DNA from: Mesotaenium endlicherianum
Taxonomy: Eukaryota > Streptophyta > Zygnematophyceae > Zygnematales > Mesotaeniaceae
Length of the DNA: 64,000 nt
Direction of reading: 5' to 3'
Assembly: GCA_009602735.1 (NCBI GenBank)
Contig: WELA01001939.1
Location: 72,402-136,401 of the forward strand
Shown here: positions 35,110 through 45,488 of the stretch, one piece after another
Layout of the letters: each line of letters begins with the position of its first letter
How positions within the stretch are numbered: position 1 is the first letter of the stretch
The notes under the pieces: generated by a model
Database searches by the model: none
The model's input: only the letters and a program-made list of their open reading frames with translations
What the model was told of the DNA's origin: nothing
Program-made: the position numbers and the translations under genes

Positions 35110-36730
35110 TAAAAACTTAGAAGGCTGCTGCCTCCATGAGCTCCGTAGCTCGGGCTTGCTCATAAGCATTCTGCTGCGTCATTTTTGCTAGAAACTCTAG
35201 AGCTACTGATTGCTTATTTGGTGTAAGTAGCAATCTGCTAGCTACCTCCCTCGGTGATTTCACATCCATGTCCTCAGTATGACTCTTCACATGCAACAAT
35301 CTATGCGTGGTGAAGGTAGCAGCATTGGATAAAGTATACTTTGACCATGTAGCTCCCTGTGTAATCATCTGTGTCAAGAATAATACAACCACCCGAGGCT
35401 GAGCTAGAACCGATTCAAATCCAAATGTCTCACAGAATTCTAAAAGTTCTGTTTATATAGATTGTAGGTGTTCAGTGTTCTTGGGGCAAGTGAATAAAGC
35501 ATTGCTTCTCTGTTGATTGCCTTTAGCTGTCTCAGCTCAGGTTGTCTAGCTATTTCAGCCACTGCTCACAGGCCACAAGTTTGTACTCTCAAGGCTCTTA
35601 TCTCACACAAAATAATCCCTTTTTTCTCCAAAGGCCTTCCTATCTGGACCTGCTCTCAACACAGCCTGGCTTTATCCCAATACACATGCATCTACAACTT
35701 CAGGCATCCACTGCTGAGCACTGTCAATTAGCTTTGGCCACCAGCTAGCGGGCTAACCTGCACACTAGTATCACTAATGGTAGCATACTCCTCTCTCTTT
35801 TGGCATGTTTTATGACTTGGGGTATCAACTGAGGGGGTTGAAAGCAGTAGTTGTTCTCATCTCACCATGTCACGGACAATGCAGCTACATCTTCAACTAC
35901 AGGATGATCAAACGGAGAATTGAATCTGCCCACTTTTCTGTTTGCTGGGGTGGCAAACCTGTCAATAGTGTGACCCCCATTTCTTGTCCAACTCCTGGAA
36001 CACCTCTTGTTTGACCTCATAGTCATCTTTCTCCTTGGCTTTGGCAATCTTCTCCAGTGTCTATGTTTTATAGCATGGCCACCATCGCAGGTTTGCTTGG
36101 AGCCCCCTGTCTCTATCATAGATCTCTCTAATCACTTGCCACAAATCCTCTTTCTCTGATCCCCCTTCCTTCAACCCATTTATTGCTTGCTTGTTATTGA
36201 TCTTTACGAGGATCTCACCGCTGGTCATGTACTTTCCAAGGACTTCTATCATCATCAGCATTTTATCCAACTCAGACATCAAATCTCCTCCAAAGCATGT
36301 GCCTCTAATGTTCTTCACTGAGCTCACTTTTCCAGTGATATTAGACATAAAGAGGGAGAAAACTAGCTCTTCTGATATCTCAATAAAGATCAAGCAATGT
36401 AGGCTCTTGCATGTTTTGAATGTTTGCACCATTGAACTCATTCAAATGCTCTAGCCAAAATCTAAACTCATCTCTAACATAAGAGTTTCTCTAGACGTTG
36501 TCCTCCTCATCTTTCTACCTTCTCATGGCTTAGAATATTCTCTTGGTGTATGCATAGGAAAGATCCCAAATGCAATTCCTATTGCCATCATCTGTCCAAC
36601 TGCAGATGCCAGCTCCCTAGTTGGGACTTCTTGGTTCAAACTTGCTATGTCTAGCAAGGTGTTTATTTTAAATGTCAATCTGTCTCTCTCTTGGCAACAA
36701 CGGACCACCAGGCGATTGCATGGCAATTAG
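35110..36730 (-). mobile_element. DIRS-like (or related) retroelement fossil
   Basis: Minus-strand fragments recall the reverse transcriptase/RNase H junction of DIRS-like elements: a segment near 36.6 kb with 'TRELASAVGQMMAIGIAFG' and, near 36.2-36.1 kb, an RNase H-like 'INNKQAINGLKEGG' region. The rest, down to 35.1 kb, is open only in pieces. It is broken, with several interruptions, and no ends were found. Placement in the DIRS group rests on recall of the VGQ..SM..A.G-type motif and is not certain. Confidence 0.4.
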
Positions 36731-39241
36731 AGGAATGACCGTGAATGGTCTTGGTGGTGGGCTAGGACCATGAAGGTAAAAAGAGGCTAAATATTAGTGG
36801 GCACCTTGGGAATGATTAGGGAAACTAGAAGAAATAGGTAGAGTTCCTGCTTGTGAGGGAGAAGGGCCAATGGCTGCACTGACGTTAGCAAATAGAGGAG
36901 GGCGAAGTATGGAGGGCAAGTGCCCTTGGAGGGACCTGCTCAGGAAATTCATAAGAAATGAAATATACAGCTTTCCACGGCTCATTATTTGAGGGCAACA
37001 TGGCTGGACGCGCTTAGTGAGAGTTGCTACTTGAAGTGAGAGTGAAGTGCATCATTTGAATGAAAGCAAAGAACTTGAGAGGGAAGAGAACCGGGCGGGA
37101 GAATCAATTGAGGGACCTCACGCTGTGAAGAGCATAAATCGAGAAACGAGCCTAGCCCTAGAAAAATTTGAGCATGCGGGCATGTCGCAAACTCGTGCAA
37201 ACCGAGTGACATCCCGCGATTAGTGCGCCTGACACACGTGTGCACTCCAGTGTGATTGAGAAACGAGCCCAACCGCAGAAAAATTCGAGCATGCGGGCAT
37301 GTCGCGGACTCGTGCAAAACGAGAGACATCTCGCGATTAGTGTGCCTGACACACGTGTGCACACTAATGTGGTTTCAGGGGTTGAACAATGGGGGGGAAA
37401 TTCCCCTTCGAGAATCCGGGTGAAATAGCGCCCAAAGTTCAAGGTTTTTAGCACCCTGAAATCAAATTGTCAAAGTTAATACAGTGAATTAGCGACCTAA
37501 CAAATATGTATTTATAGCGTCCTGAAATCAAACTTGGGAAATTTAGTGACAGGATTCAAAGAATTATGCCTCCAAATTAAAAGCGGCAGAAAATTAGCAA
37601 TCTTCCCCCCGTGGGTTGAACTCTCTTCGGGGTGTGTGCCTCGGGGCCGAGAAAAAGGCATGTACCGAACGTAATTGCATATTTTGTTTCTTGGGGTTGT
37701 GAAATTTGTAAGTGGCTTCCGGTTGCACAATTCGTCGACAATCAGAATGTAGTGTAATTTGTCGTCAGTAAGGCGCCCCTCATGTAACTTTTTGAGGGGG
37801 AAACCAGTAAGGGCCTCGCACGTGCGCGCCGGACTTCCTTGTCGTGTCGGCGTGTCCGGGATGGTTCGAGATCATTGGTGAACCTTTCATCGACATCGGT
37901 GCAAACTTGGAATGCGCCGGGCCGGCGCAGTATAAGTGCTCGTTTGAGGTCGGCATCGTCACTTCATTTTTTTGTGTGTTTGTGCAGGGACGCCTGACGA
38001 GGTCCGACGGGCCATGGCCGCCGGCGGGAGGGAAGCGGGGGGGGCGGACCGGCCGAGGTAAGTTGTATCGACCCTCCCTCGTCTTTGCGGTTGTCGGACA
38101 TGGCGGGGCCCCTCTTCTTGCTTGGCCCCGCCTTATTTTTGTGATGGTTCATTTTGTTGCTTTTGTTGATTCTTCTCATTGGGTTTTGACGTCGACAGGT
38201 AGCCGTCGACGTCGACATTTCTAGTTTTGTCGTGCACGTTTCTATTTGTTGTCATCGTTCGGGGGTGTCCGTGAGGGGAAATTGTCGGCCCCCAAAAATT
38301 GAATTCGAGCATTAAGGGCACGAAAGAGATACAGACCAGTATCACAATGATTGCCACTAATTGCTAGGACATCGTGCACTGAACGATAATGCCACTCGTT
38401 TTCGTCCACATCGGGCAGCAAGTGCTTACGTCTTCTAAATCGCATTTGAGCCGTATATGTTCTGATCACGTATCTCCCCAAGAATTGGACGTTGGGACTG
38501 AGCGACATTTTGCCATTTTCGGCCTAATGCGTAGTGGCCCAAAATGTCCTGTCTAGAGTCTAGACCAGTCCAGACTCCAGAGACCGTCGAGGAGGGGAGG
38601 TCGAAGCGCGTGCGCAAGAACGTACAAAAGTTGTTGCGCTGCTCAGCTGGCGAGCTCCACATCGTGCAGGATCATGGATAAACGGATATAAGCTTCAGAT
38701 TGCTGACGTCTTTTTGTTTAGGACAAGAGACGGTGGATTGAGATGGATTGCGTTGGACTTTTCTCCGTTATATTCAGCAATTCGTGGACGGTCGTATCTC
38801 CTTTCTGCACGACGTTTCAAGCGTGGAAGAGCAGGGAAGAGTGGCTATCTCATCGAACATGCGATTTTGGTGGCGAGCATGGGTTGCCCACGGGGTCTCG
38901 TCGGGTCTCGTTGCTCGGAGAGCAACGTCACGAGCAACGTCTCGCTCAGCTTCCCGAGAGAAGTCAGAGCATTTCAACCTGATTTTGTCTGACTTCTTCA
39001 TTCCATTTCACAAGCGAGAATCGGATACAGTCGGCCAAATCCACCTGATATCTCTAGCTTAGCTGAGGTACTGACGTTTGTCGCGTGTGCTTACCCGTGC
39101 TCACTCATGCTTCACCCTCACAGCTCCCCGGAAAAAGTCCGCCAAAACAACGCCAAAGCTCCGGGCAACTGAAGGATAAAGACAAAAAGTCAGTCGTGAA
39201 TGTCTTCATTCTGAAGATGCGTCGTTGAACTTCCTGATCTG
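36731..39241. other. Intergenic; tandem repeat and one exon-like stretch
   Basis: Contains a twofold tandem repeat at about 37135-37370 (unit about 118 bp, gagcatgcgggcatgtcgc-type core). An exon-like stretch at 37989-38060 lies between tttgtgcag and gtaagt (reading PDEVRRAMAAGGREAGG) and is preceded by a TATA-like box near 37930. An open minus-strand frame at 38242-38508 has protein-like composition. None could be assigned to a family. Confidence 0.35.
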
Positions 39242-39248
39242 TATATAC
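39242..39248 (+). promoter_or_regulatory. TATA-like box of the EGF-module gene
   Basis: tatatac in 'ctgtatatactcgg', about 180 bp upstream of the ATG at 39426; spacing suits a core promoter with a short 5' leader. Confidence 0.4.
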
Positions 39249-39425
39249 TCGGGGCCACATTTTTCATTCTGCTTCATATGAAGGCAGATCATTGTTGAAA
39301 AGGTTGCGCAAGGTTACGAGTCCATTCTGCTGTGTTTGCCAAACTGGGCTGGAGTTCTTGCATTGAGTGTCGGAAGTGCCTTTCCTGGTTGTCAACCTCG
39401 CCGGCAAGAAAGGCTACTCTGAGAA

Positions 39426-41449
39426 ATGGCGTTGGCTCGCATGATCGTGCAGCTCGTCCTGATGTCGACCCTGGCAACGTCGCTCGTACAAGGTGAATCC
39501 AGCAAGAGGCTTGAATGCTTCATAACGCCGAGTTTCCCTCCCTCCTTTTGTTGTGGAAGCTTTTGATCAAGACGCAAGCTTTTCACGTAAAAGCGGCAGG
39601 CATTGCCTAAGTATTCTACGATAAGAGGGACAAAGTCGCCGCTGCCATTGAGCTTCACAAATGCATGTATGGATGCCCAATGTTTTAAACGACTGAAGCG
39701 AGTCCACTGTGTGCCTTGTGCATTCAGGTGAAAGAGGAGAATTGACTTCATTTGGCAGGCGTGCTCTACTTGGTTCTGGTGAACCTCCTCTTGTCAACTT
39801 CACAAGCTTTGAAAAGCTGAAGGTGTGAACCTCCTCACGAGAGCCTCTGACTTTCCAACTATAGGTACTACCGTGAGGTCATCATTCTGTGAGCTTGTGA
39901 GCACTTGAAAGGGGGAGAATGAGGACCAGGGCAAAGAAGAGGGTGAATGGGAGCGCGGCCATTGTTGTTCACCTCAGTATATTCACTGAAGAATCTGGTA
40001 TCCTCGCTAAAATTGCTTCTTTTTTGAGCTGTTGAGTTACTTGGTATCTTCCAGAGAATGATACAGATATTTGTGACGTTTTGAACGTCATATCTTGGAT
40101 GCATATGCTAGTTCTTGGTGCATCTACAACTCCATATTGGTTGAATGTTTTGAGTGTGACACGTCGCATGACATGCATTTCAGCAAGAAAAATAGACGTT
40201 AAACAAATAAATTGACAATGATATGTCATTTTTAGATTGTACACTTTCACAGGTTATAATGTACCACTTGATGATATAATGAAATTTTAGCATTACTTCA
40301 GAATTATCCACATTTCTGACACGCTGCTCCATCTCTTGACATGTGGCATGCAGGCTTCTGAAACAGCAGACAACGCTAGTGGTGATCGATTCGTCCCAGC
40401 CAAAGCTACAACTAAGGGGCTTGGGACAAAGGCGATCAGTGAGTGAACATGACCCCTCTAGCTCTTCACTGTACATAAATATGACAATAGACGAACTTAT
40501 TGCCATATATGAGAGCTCCAGTACCACGACTTGAAAGACTACGAGTACCATGACAGATATACCACAAGTGCACTATATGCCATACACTGTGCAGTTGTCA
40601 TACCATTGTCACCCCCCATCGAACATCGTGTACTTCTTCTAGGTGCCTGCATGGAGTATCGGCTAGATTCTGACAACAAGTAGGCACACATTGTCCCTTT
40701 CTTTCTTAAAGAGAACCTGATCTATATTTGGCGTGTCAAGAATAGGCCTGTACATCAGTATTTTCTTCCTTGGTACTCGTCAAAGAACCACAGACGGGTT
40801 TTATGCAGGTTGCTATTTTCCCGCGCTGTGCGGCCCCAACGCCCAGTGCTTTATCAATGGTGGGATACAGTGCATATGCGACCTCGGCTACACTCGTCGC
40901 AACTACCAGTGCGTTCGTAAGTGCATTTGTACACAAATGGCCTCAAGCTCGCAGCCTGGCTGCACCCCTTTTGTAAGCTTTGCCCTTAGAGAGGTCTACT
41001 GTCCAATCTCTCTGGCTTGCTCATGCAACTCCCGGGCTCCTTCCTGCCTGGGACTCATATACGGCATTTTGTTCTCATGGCTATGCTAGCTCATGCAGGG
41101 CCCTTGCTGGGGTAGCTAGGTCTTTTGTGTTCAATTTGATCAGCTCCCTTCTCATTTTAAGTGTAATTTTTTTTACTTTCCTCATGCTTGCGGGTCAATG
41201 ACCAGTAATGTTTTTGGCTACGCTGACAACAAGAAATTTATGCACTTTCTGGTGTTCTTCACACGTATGCACCACTTGATGTGACTTATTCCGGTCTGAT
41301 CTGCCTACATATGCCCTGTGATGTGCACAGCCCCGTGCTCGGGAGTGAAATGTCCGGCCAATGCAGAATGTTGGAGCTTCAATAGCACGGCTTTTTGCGT
41401 CTGCCGAAAGGGCTTTAAAGTTGTGAAGGGAAAATGCGTGCGCCGCTAG
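39426..41449 (+). CDS. Small secreted protein with two EGF-like modules
   Basis: Exon 39426-39492 encodes a signal peptide (MALARMIVQLVLMSTLATSL) and ends at gtgaat. Exon 40809-40916 encodes one EGF-like module with cysteine spacing C-x5-C-x5-C-x7-C-x-C-x10-C, ending in a perfect gtaagt donor. Exon 41331-41449 encodes a second (C-x4-C-x5-C-x8-C-x-C-x10-C) and the TAG stop. All introns are phase 1 and the joins fit, giving 97 residues. An optional phase 1-1 exon at 40367-40438 (between aaacag and gtgagt, DNASGDRFVPAKATTKG-like) would add 24 residues between signal peptide and modules. EGF modules usually serve extracellular binding or adhesion; no transmembrane segment or kinase follows. The product is probably a secreted ligand or matrix protein; its partner is unknown. 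Confidence 0.75.
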
Positions 41450-43203
41450 GTAAGCATGCACTTGCAGGCACTACTCGATGTTTGGTAATTGTCCGGCCAG
41501 GCTTAGGTGGAGTTTGGGGGATCTTATGTTTGAGCTCTATGATCTGGAATAGCGACAATGTTTGGTTCCCGCAACTTCTGATGTATGCGATTTGGGTCAT
41601 TTGCTTCAATGGGTTGCAGTGTCTGACCTTTTAGTGTAGGTGGTCACGTGCTTTGTATAACTATGTGACTGCGAGTAGTCTTGAATCTGTGACAATGTTT
41701 ACTGAATACCAACTGCTTTTTAGTGTAACTTTTGACGTTGTCACTGATGACCAGTGTGCCACCCGGCTTTGTAACATACATGCAGGCCAAACGTGTGAGA
41801 AGAGATATAGGAACAGCACCATTCGTTCGTTTTTGACAATACAGCAAGTTAAATCGATGCATATTTAATGAAGTGTGGCGGCGTGTGCACCCTCTTTATA
41901 TGGTGCTAGGACTGGATAATTACGCACGATTGTTCTAGAGCTTCCTTCTGCAGTATACGTGAAGGGTCAGTATAGCAGTGAGATTTTTAGGAACTTTGTG
42001 AGTTAAATAATTGTGTACTAGAATTTGCGAGAGGGTCTTATTGTGCCCATTTAATCAAGCAAGATTACCTGCGTGGAAGGAGCCATAGTGGAAGGCTCTC
42101 GACTTACCTTGCTAGAAAGCATTTAAGATGTATACATAACGAGGTATGCAACTCTTCTATAATGAAGTGGGGTTTTCTACTTCTCGTGTACTTCATTTCT
42201 CTCTTGCAGAGGTGGCACTTCACAATGCCGCTCCTAAACTTGTGTGTATGCAATTAACATTGATCCTTGAGGACGCTTATACTCAGGGGTGAGGATGCAT
42301 TAGTGTTTGTAGGCAATCTCCCCGCACCCTTCCCCCTATCATGAAAGAAATTGCCAAGGAGGAGTTTTTCGTATGCTGGGAGGCTTTGCTTGCCTTGCAT
42401 TGTCGGTGTAATTGGTCAAGTATTCAAGCATTCTGGTATTCAAGTAATCAAGTTAATTGCGTACAAAGAGGTCAAGGTCGCAACTTCATTTACTACCTCA
42501 TTAGTGCTGGTCAGCCTTTGGATGTTGCACAAGGGGTTATGCAGCTCTCCTACAAGAGATAATTGCTGGGCCTGTTGGGCAACATCCTTCACGGAAGATC
42601 CGAGGCACGTGGAATTCATCCTGATGAAACTCAGTGGCTGACAGCCTGATAAACGATGTCAATACCATACTACCATAGAGATCTAAAGATTGAGGCAGGT
42701 TCTTGTGCACATAACAATCTTAAAAATGAAAATTAAGTTTGACACATGTAACATTTAGAAACTAGCAATCTGGGCATATATACAAAACTCAATATCTAGG
42801 GGAAGGGAGTGACTGCTAAGTCCCCAATGAAGTGATGGTGCATCTTCAATCCAAGCAACATCGCAAACAATATGCCAACAATCCCCATCACTCTCACCTT
42901 TGCTCCAACATCTGCTGAACACCTTGGCAGCCGTAGCACGTGGCCGCGGACGCGCTAGAAATGACTTCTCAATGAGCACAACCAAGAGGGCACCTCAGCC
43001 GCATGACCAAGGCCGCCGCTGCTACAGGACCTGCCGGCCCGCAGCCTGGCACGGTGCGGCAGAAAGACTCAAACGCCACAAGCATCATCACCAAAGCAGC
43101 ACTTTTCATTGCAGTGTCAGGTCAATCCGCAGTAGCTGCTCTGGCAGAGTCGCGTCTGGGCTGCTGAAGACTGCCCCCCACTGGGGCCCCCTAACGGCAC
43201 CAC
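41450..43203. other. Intergenic, nothing recognised
   Basis: AT-rich to 42.8 kb, then GC-richer. Only short open frames, no splice-bounded exon that could be tied to the EGF gene, and no repeat ends. Confidence 0.5.
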
Positions 43204-44640
43204 CTAGCAATGTTGCGTGCTCTTGGGCGCCGCCCTAATGAAAGGTGGCATTTCACATGCGCCGCTTTGCCAGCAGCCACCCTTTGTTTCCGGCGGCTTC
43301 CCAGCGCCACCTGCGCAGCTGCTCTGTGCAGCTTTGGGCTCTAAGAAGGCAATAGCTGGCTTCTCGCTCGTGCTGCTCTTGCAGCAGCTCCCTCCAGACT
43401 TCTTCTCTGTTGGCAGGTGGCCGCCTGGCAGCTTTCTAGTGCCTCCCATGCAGGTGCTCTGTGTGGCTTCGGGCTCTGACGACGCAACAGCTGGCATTCG
43501 AGACGTGCTGCTCTTGCAGCAGCTTCCTGCAGACTTCTGCTCCGCTGGCAGCCTGCCACCTGGCATTTTTCCGGCGCCTCCCGCGCAATTGCTCTGCGCG
43601 GCTTTGGGCTCTGACTCTGCGACAGCTAATGTCCCACAAGTGCTGCTACTGCAGCAGCTTCCTACAGACTTCTGCTCCGCTGACAAACTGCCACCTGGCG
43701 GCTTTCCAGCCCCAGTTTGAGAGCTGACCTCAATATTCTTGGCCACTGACTGAATGACACCTGGTACTCCACAATTGCTGCTCGTGCAGCAGCCAGCCTG
43801 CGCTATCTTTGGTTCCGCTTGCAGGGAGACACCTGGCGGCTCTCCTGCATCATCAGTGCAACTGCTCTGCAGGCTCTTCGGTACTACTGACGTGACACCT
43901 GGCACGGTGCACTTGCTAATTTTGCAGCACTTACTCTTGGCTCTGCTTCCGCCCCACTGGTACGGTCCCACCTGGCAGCTTTTCAGCACCACCTGCACAG
44001 CTGCTCGATACCACTTTGGGTGAAGGTTGCGTGACTGCTGGAGCTACACACGAGGTGCTGCCCTTGCAGCAGCTGCTCTCATCCTCCTCGGCTTCATCCT
44101 ATTCACAGCCAGTGCCACCTGGCAGCTTTTCAACACTACCTCTGCTGTCCTCGTCCCACTCCTGTGTGGTGCCACCAGGCAGCTTCTTAGCGTGACCCAT
44201 GCACCTGCTCCGCGTGCTCTTGGGCAGCAGAGGAGTGACACCTGGCGCTCCGCATGCGCTGCTCTTGCAGCAGCTGCCCTGCGCCTGCCTGAGCTCCACC
44301 AAGGGGGTGCCACCTGTCAGCTTTCCTGCACCACCTGCACAGCCGCTCTGCAGTATTCCGTCAGCTGGCAACCCACAAGCCCTGCTCTTGCAGCAGCTGG
44401 CCGTGTGTGGCCGTGTGTGGCCGTGTGTGGCCGTGTGTGGAAAAGCGCCACCTGGCGGCTTTCTAAGCCCGCCACCTCTCCAGCTGCTATGCTCGCTCTG
44501 CGGCACCATTGGCTGGACACATGTCGGCTTGCATGCCTTTCTCTTGCAGCACTTGCCCTGAGACAGGCAATTTTAGACAATGATGAAGCGACATCTGGGT
44601 CCCCGCATGTGCTGCCTTTGCAGCAGCTGTAAATTACAAC
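43204..44640 (-). CDS. Cys-rich tandem-repeat protein (45-residue units), 5' part frame-shifted
   Basis: About ten units of about 135 bp (starts near 43371, 43506, 43641 and 43776, exactly 135 bp apart; later ones more irregular). On the minus strand the right-most 264 codons are open and end in TGC-stop at 43204. Each unit encodes a pattern like EPKAAQS-CAGGAGKPPGG-LPAEQKS-GSCCKSSTC. Upstream (44.0-44.64 kb) the units go on but the frame changes at least twice. The plus strand is also open because the period is a multiple of three, but the Cys-pair pattern on the minus strand is regular. CC pairs recall the Cys-rich C-terminal tails of plant Zn/Cd HMA ATPases, and an HMA fragment lies 0.85 kb upstream on the same strand; this link is inference. 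Otherwise it is an unknown Cys-rich protein. Confidence 0.45.
44399..44440 (+). repeat. Four tandem copies of ccgtgtgtgg
   Basis: A 10-bp unit repeated four times within the Cys-rich array. At 10 bp per unit it disturbs the three-base phase and coincides with one of the frame changes of the array. Confidence 0.9.
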
Positions 44641-44879
44641 ATATCCGTCCTGTTCCCCACCACACCAGAGCTTGCAAAGAAACCCTATGATGCCAAATTC
44701 CACCTAACAGCTGAAGACCAAGGGCAGTCAGGAGGCCTACGAATATAGCTGCCACTTCGTTTTGTGCTTCCCGGCTGGCAAAAGCAACATAAGTCTTTTT
44801 TTGGTCTTTTGTCGATCGATCACGCTCGACAAATAATTTACTTTGAACGATTGACTGCAGCGTTAGGTGCCGGACAATA

Positions 44880-45009
44880 CGGACGTCCGATTCGTTCTGG
44901 GCGGCGCACGTACGAAAAAAAATACGTACGCTTAATGCGTACGCATCGACTTGATATGTTAAAATTAACGTATCACCAATGGCTGATACGCGCGCATGGC
45001 GTAACCCTG
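44880..45009 (-). mobile_element. Right end of a hAT-type element (left end not found)
   Basis: Ends ...gcgtaaccctg, i.e. CAGGGTTACGC on the minus strand, preceded by several TACG/GCGTACG subterminal motifs like those of the 21882-26949 element. The candidate target duplication would start ttacgcat (45010-45017). A matching left end with that octamer was not found, so the element is truncated, rearranged or extends beyond what I could pair. Confidence 0.5.
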
Positions 45010-45293
45010 TTACGCATGTACTTCGGATCCCGATCATGATCATTATCAAAATCGTCATTGTCGCCGTCGCTTGAGTGGAGGAGAGGGACTGCGGTGCAGG
45101 GTGGGCAGTGAAGCAGGAACCGGGAAGGCCCGTGTGAGACATGTGGCGCGAGCACAGAGCGCCCAAGGAGGCCTTGGAAGAATTTGTCGCCCACATTCCA
45201 GAGAGAGAGACAGCTGCCGCGGCTCACAACCGCAAGCCGCGTGACAGTGGGACGGCCTCTGTACATCTGTGCGCCCGTGGGCACCGCCACCTC

Positions 45294-45295
<2 letters not shown>

Positions 45296-45350
<55 letters not shown>
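45296..45350 (+). repeat. (TG)n microsatellite
   Basis: About 25 TG units followed by cgcgcg; lies just downstream of the last recognisable HMA exon. Alternating purine-pyrimidine sequence could adopt Z-DNA. Confidence 0.95.
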
Positions 45351-45356
<6 letters not shown>

Positions 45357-45488
45357 CAAGCATGTGTCTGTGCGGATGAGCAAAGAGGGAGAGAGAGAGA
45401 GACTGGAAAGGGGAGGGGGGGGAAGAGGGGGGGACAAGAGGGAGTGGAAGGGCGGGGAGCGACAAGGAGGAGGCAGCAGCAGCAGCAC

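Noticed and set aside
35513-36020. Several short plus-strand frames
   Set aside because: No splice borders or family motifs; the minus strand has the better coding character across this relic.
44973-45488. Further HMA exons after the last recognised one
   Set aside because: The minus-strand frames there show none of the expected actuator or phosphorylation motifs and are mostly (TG)n and G-rich repeats.
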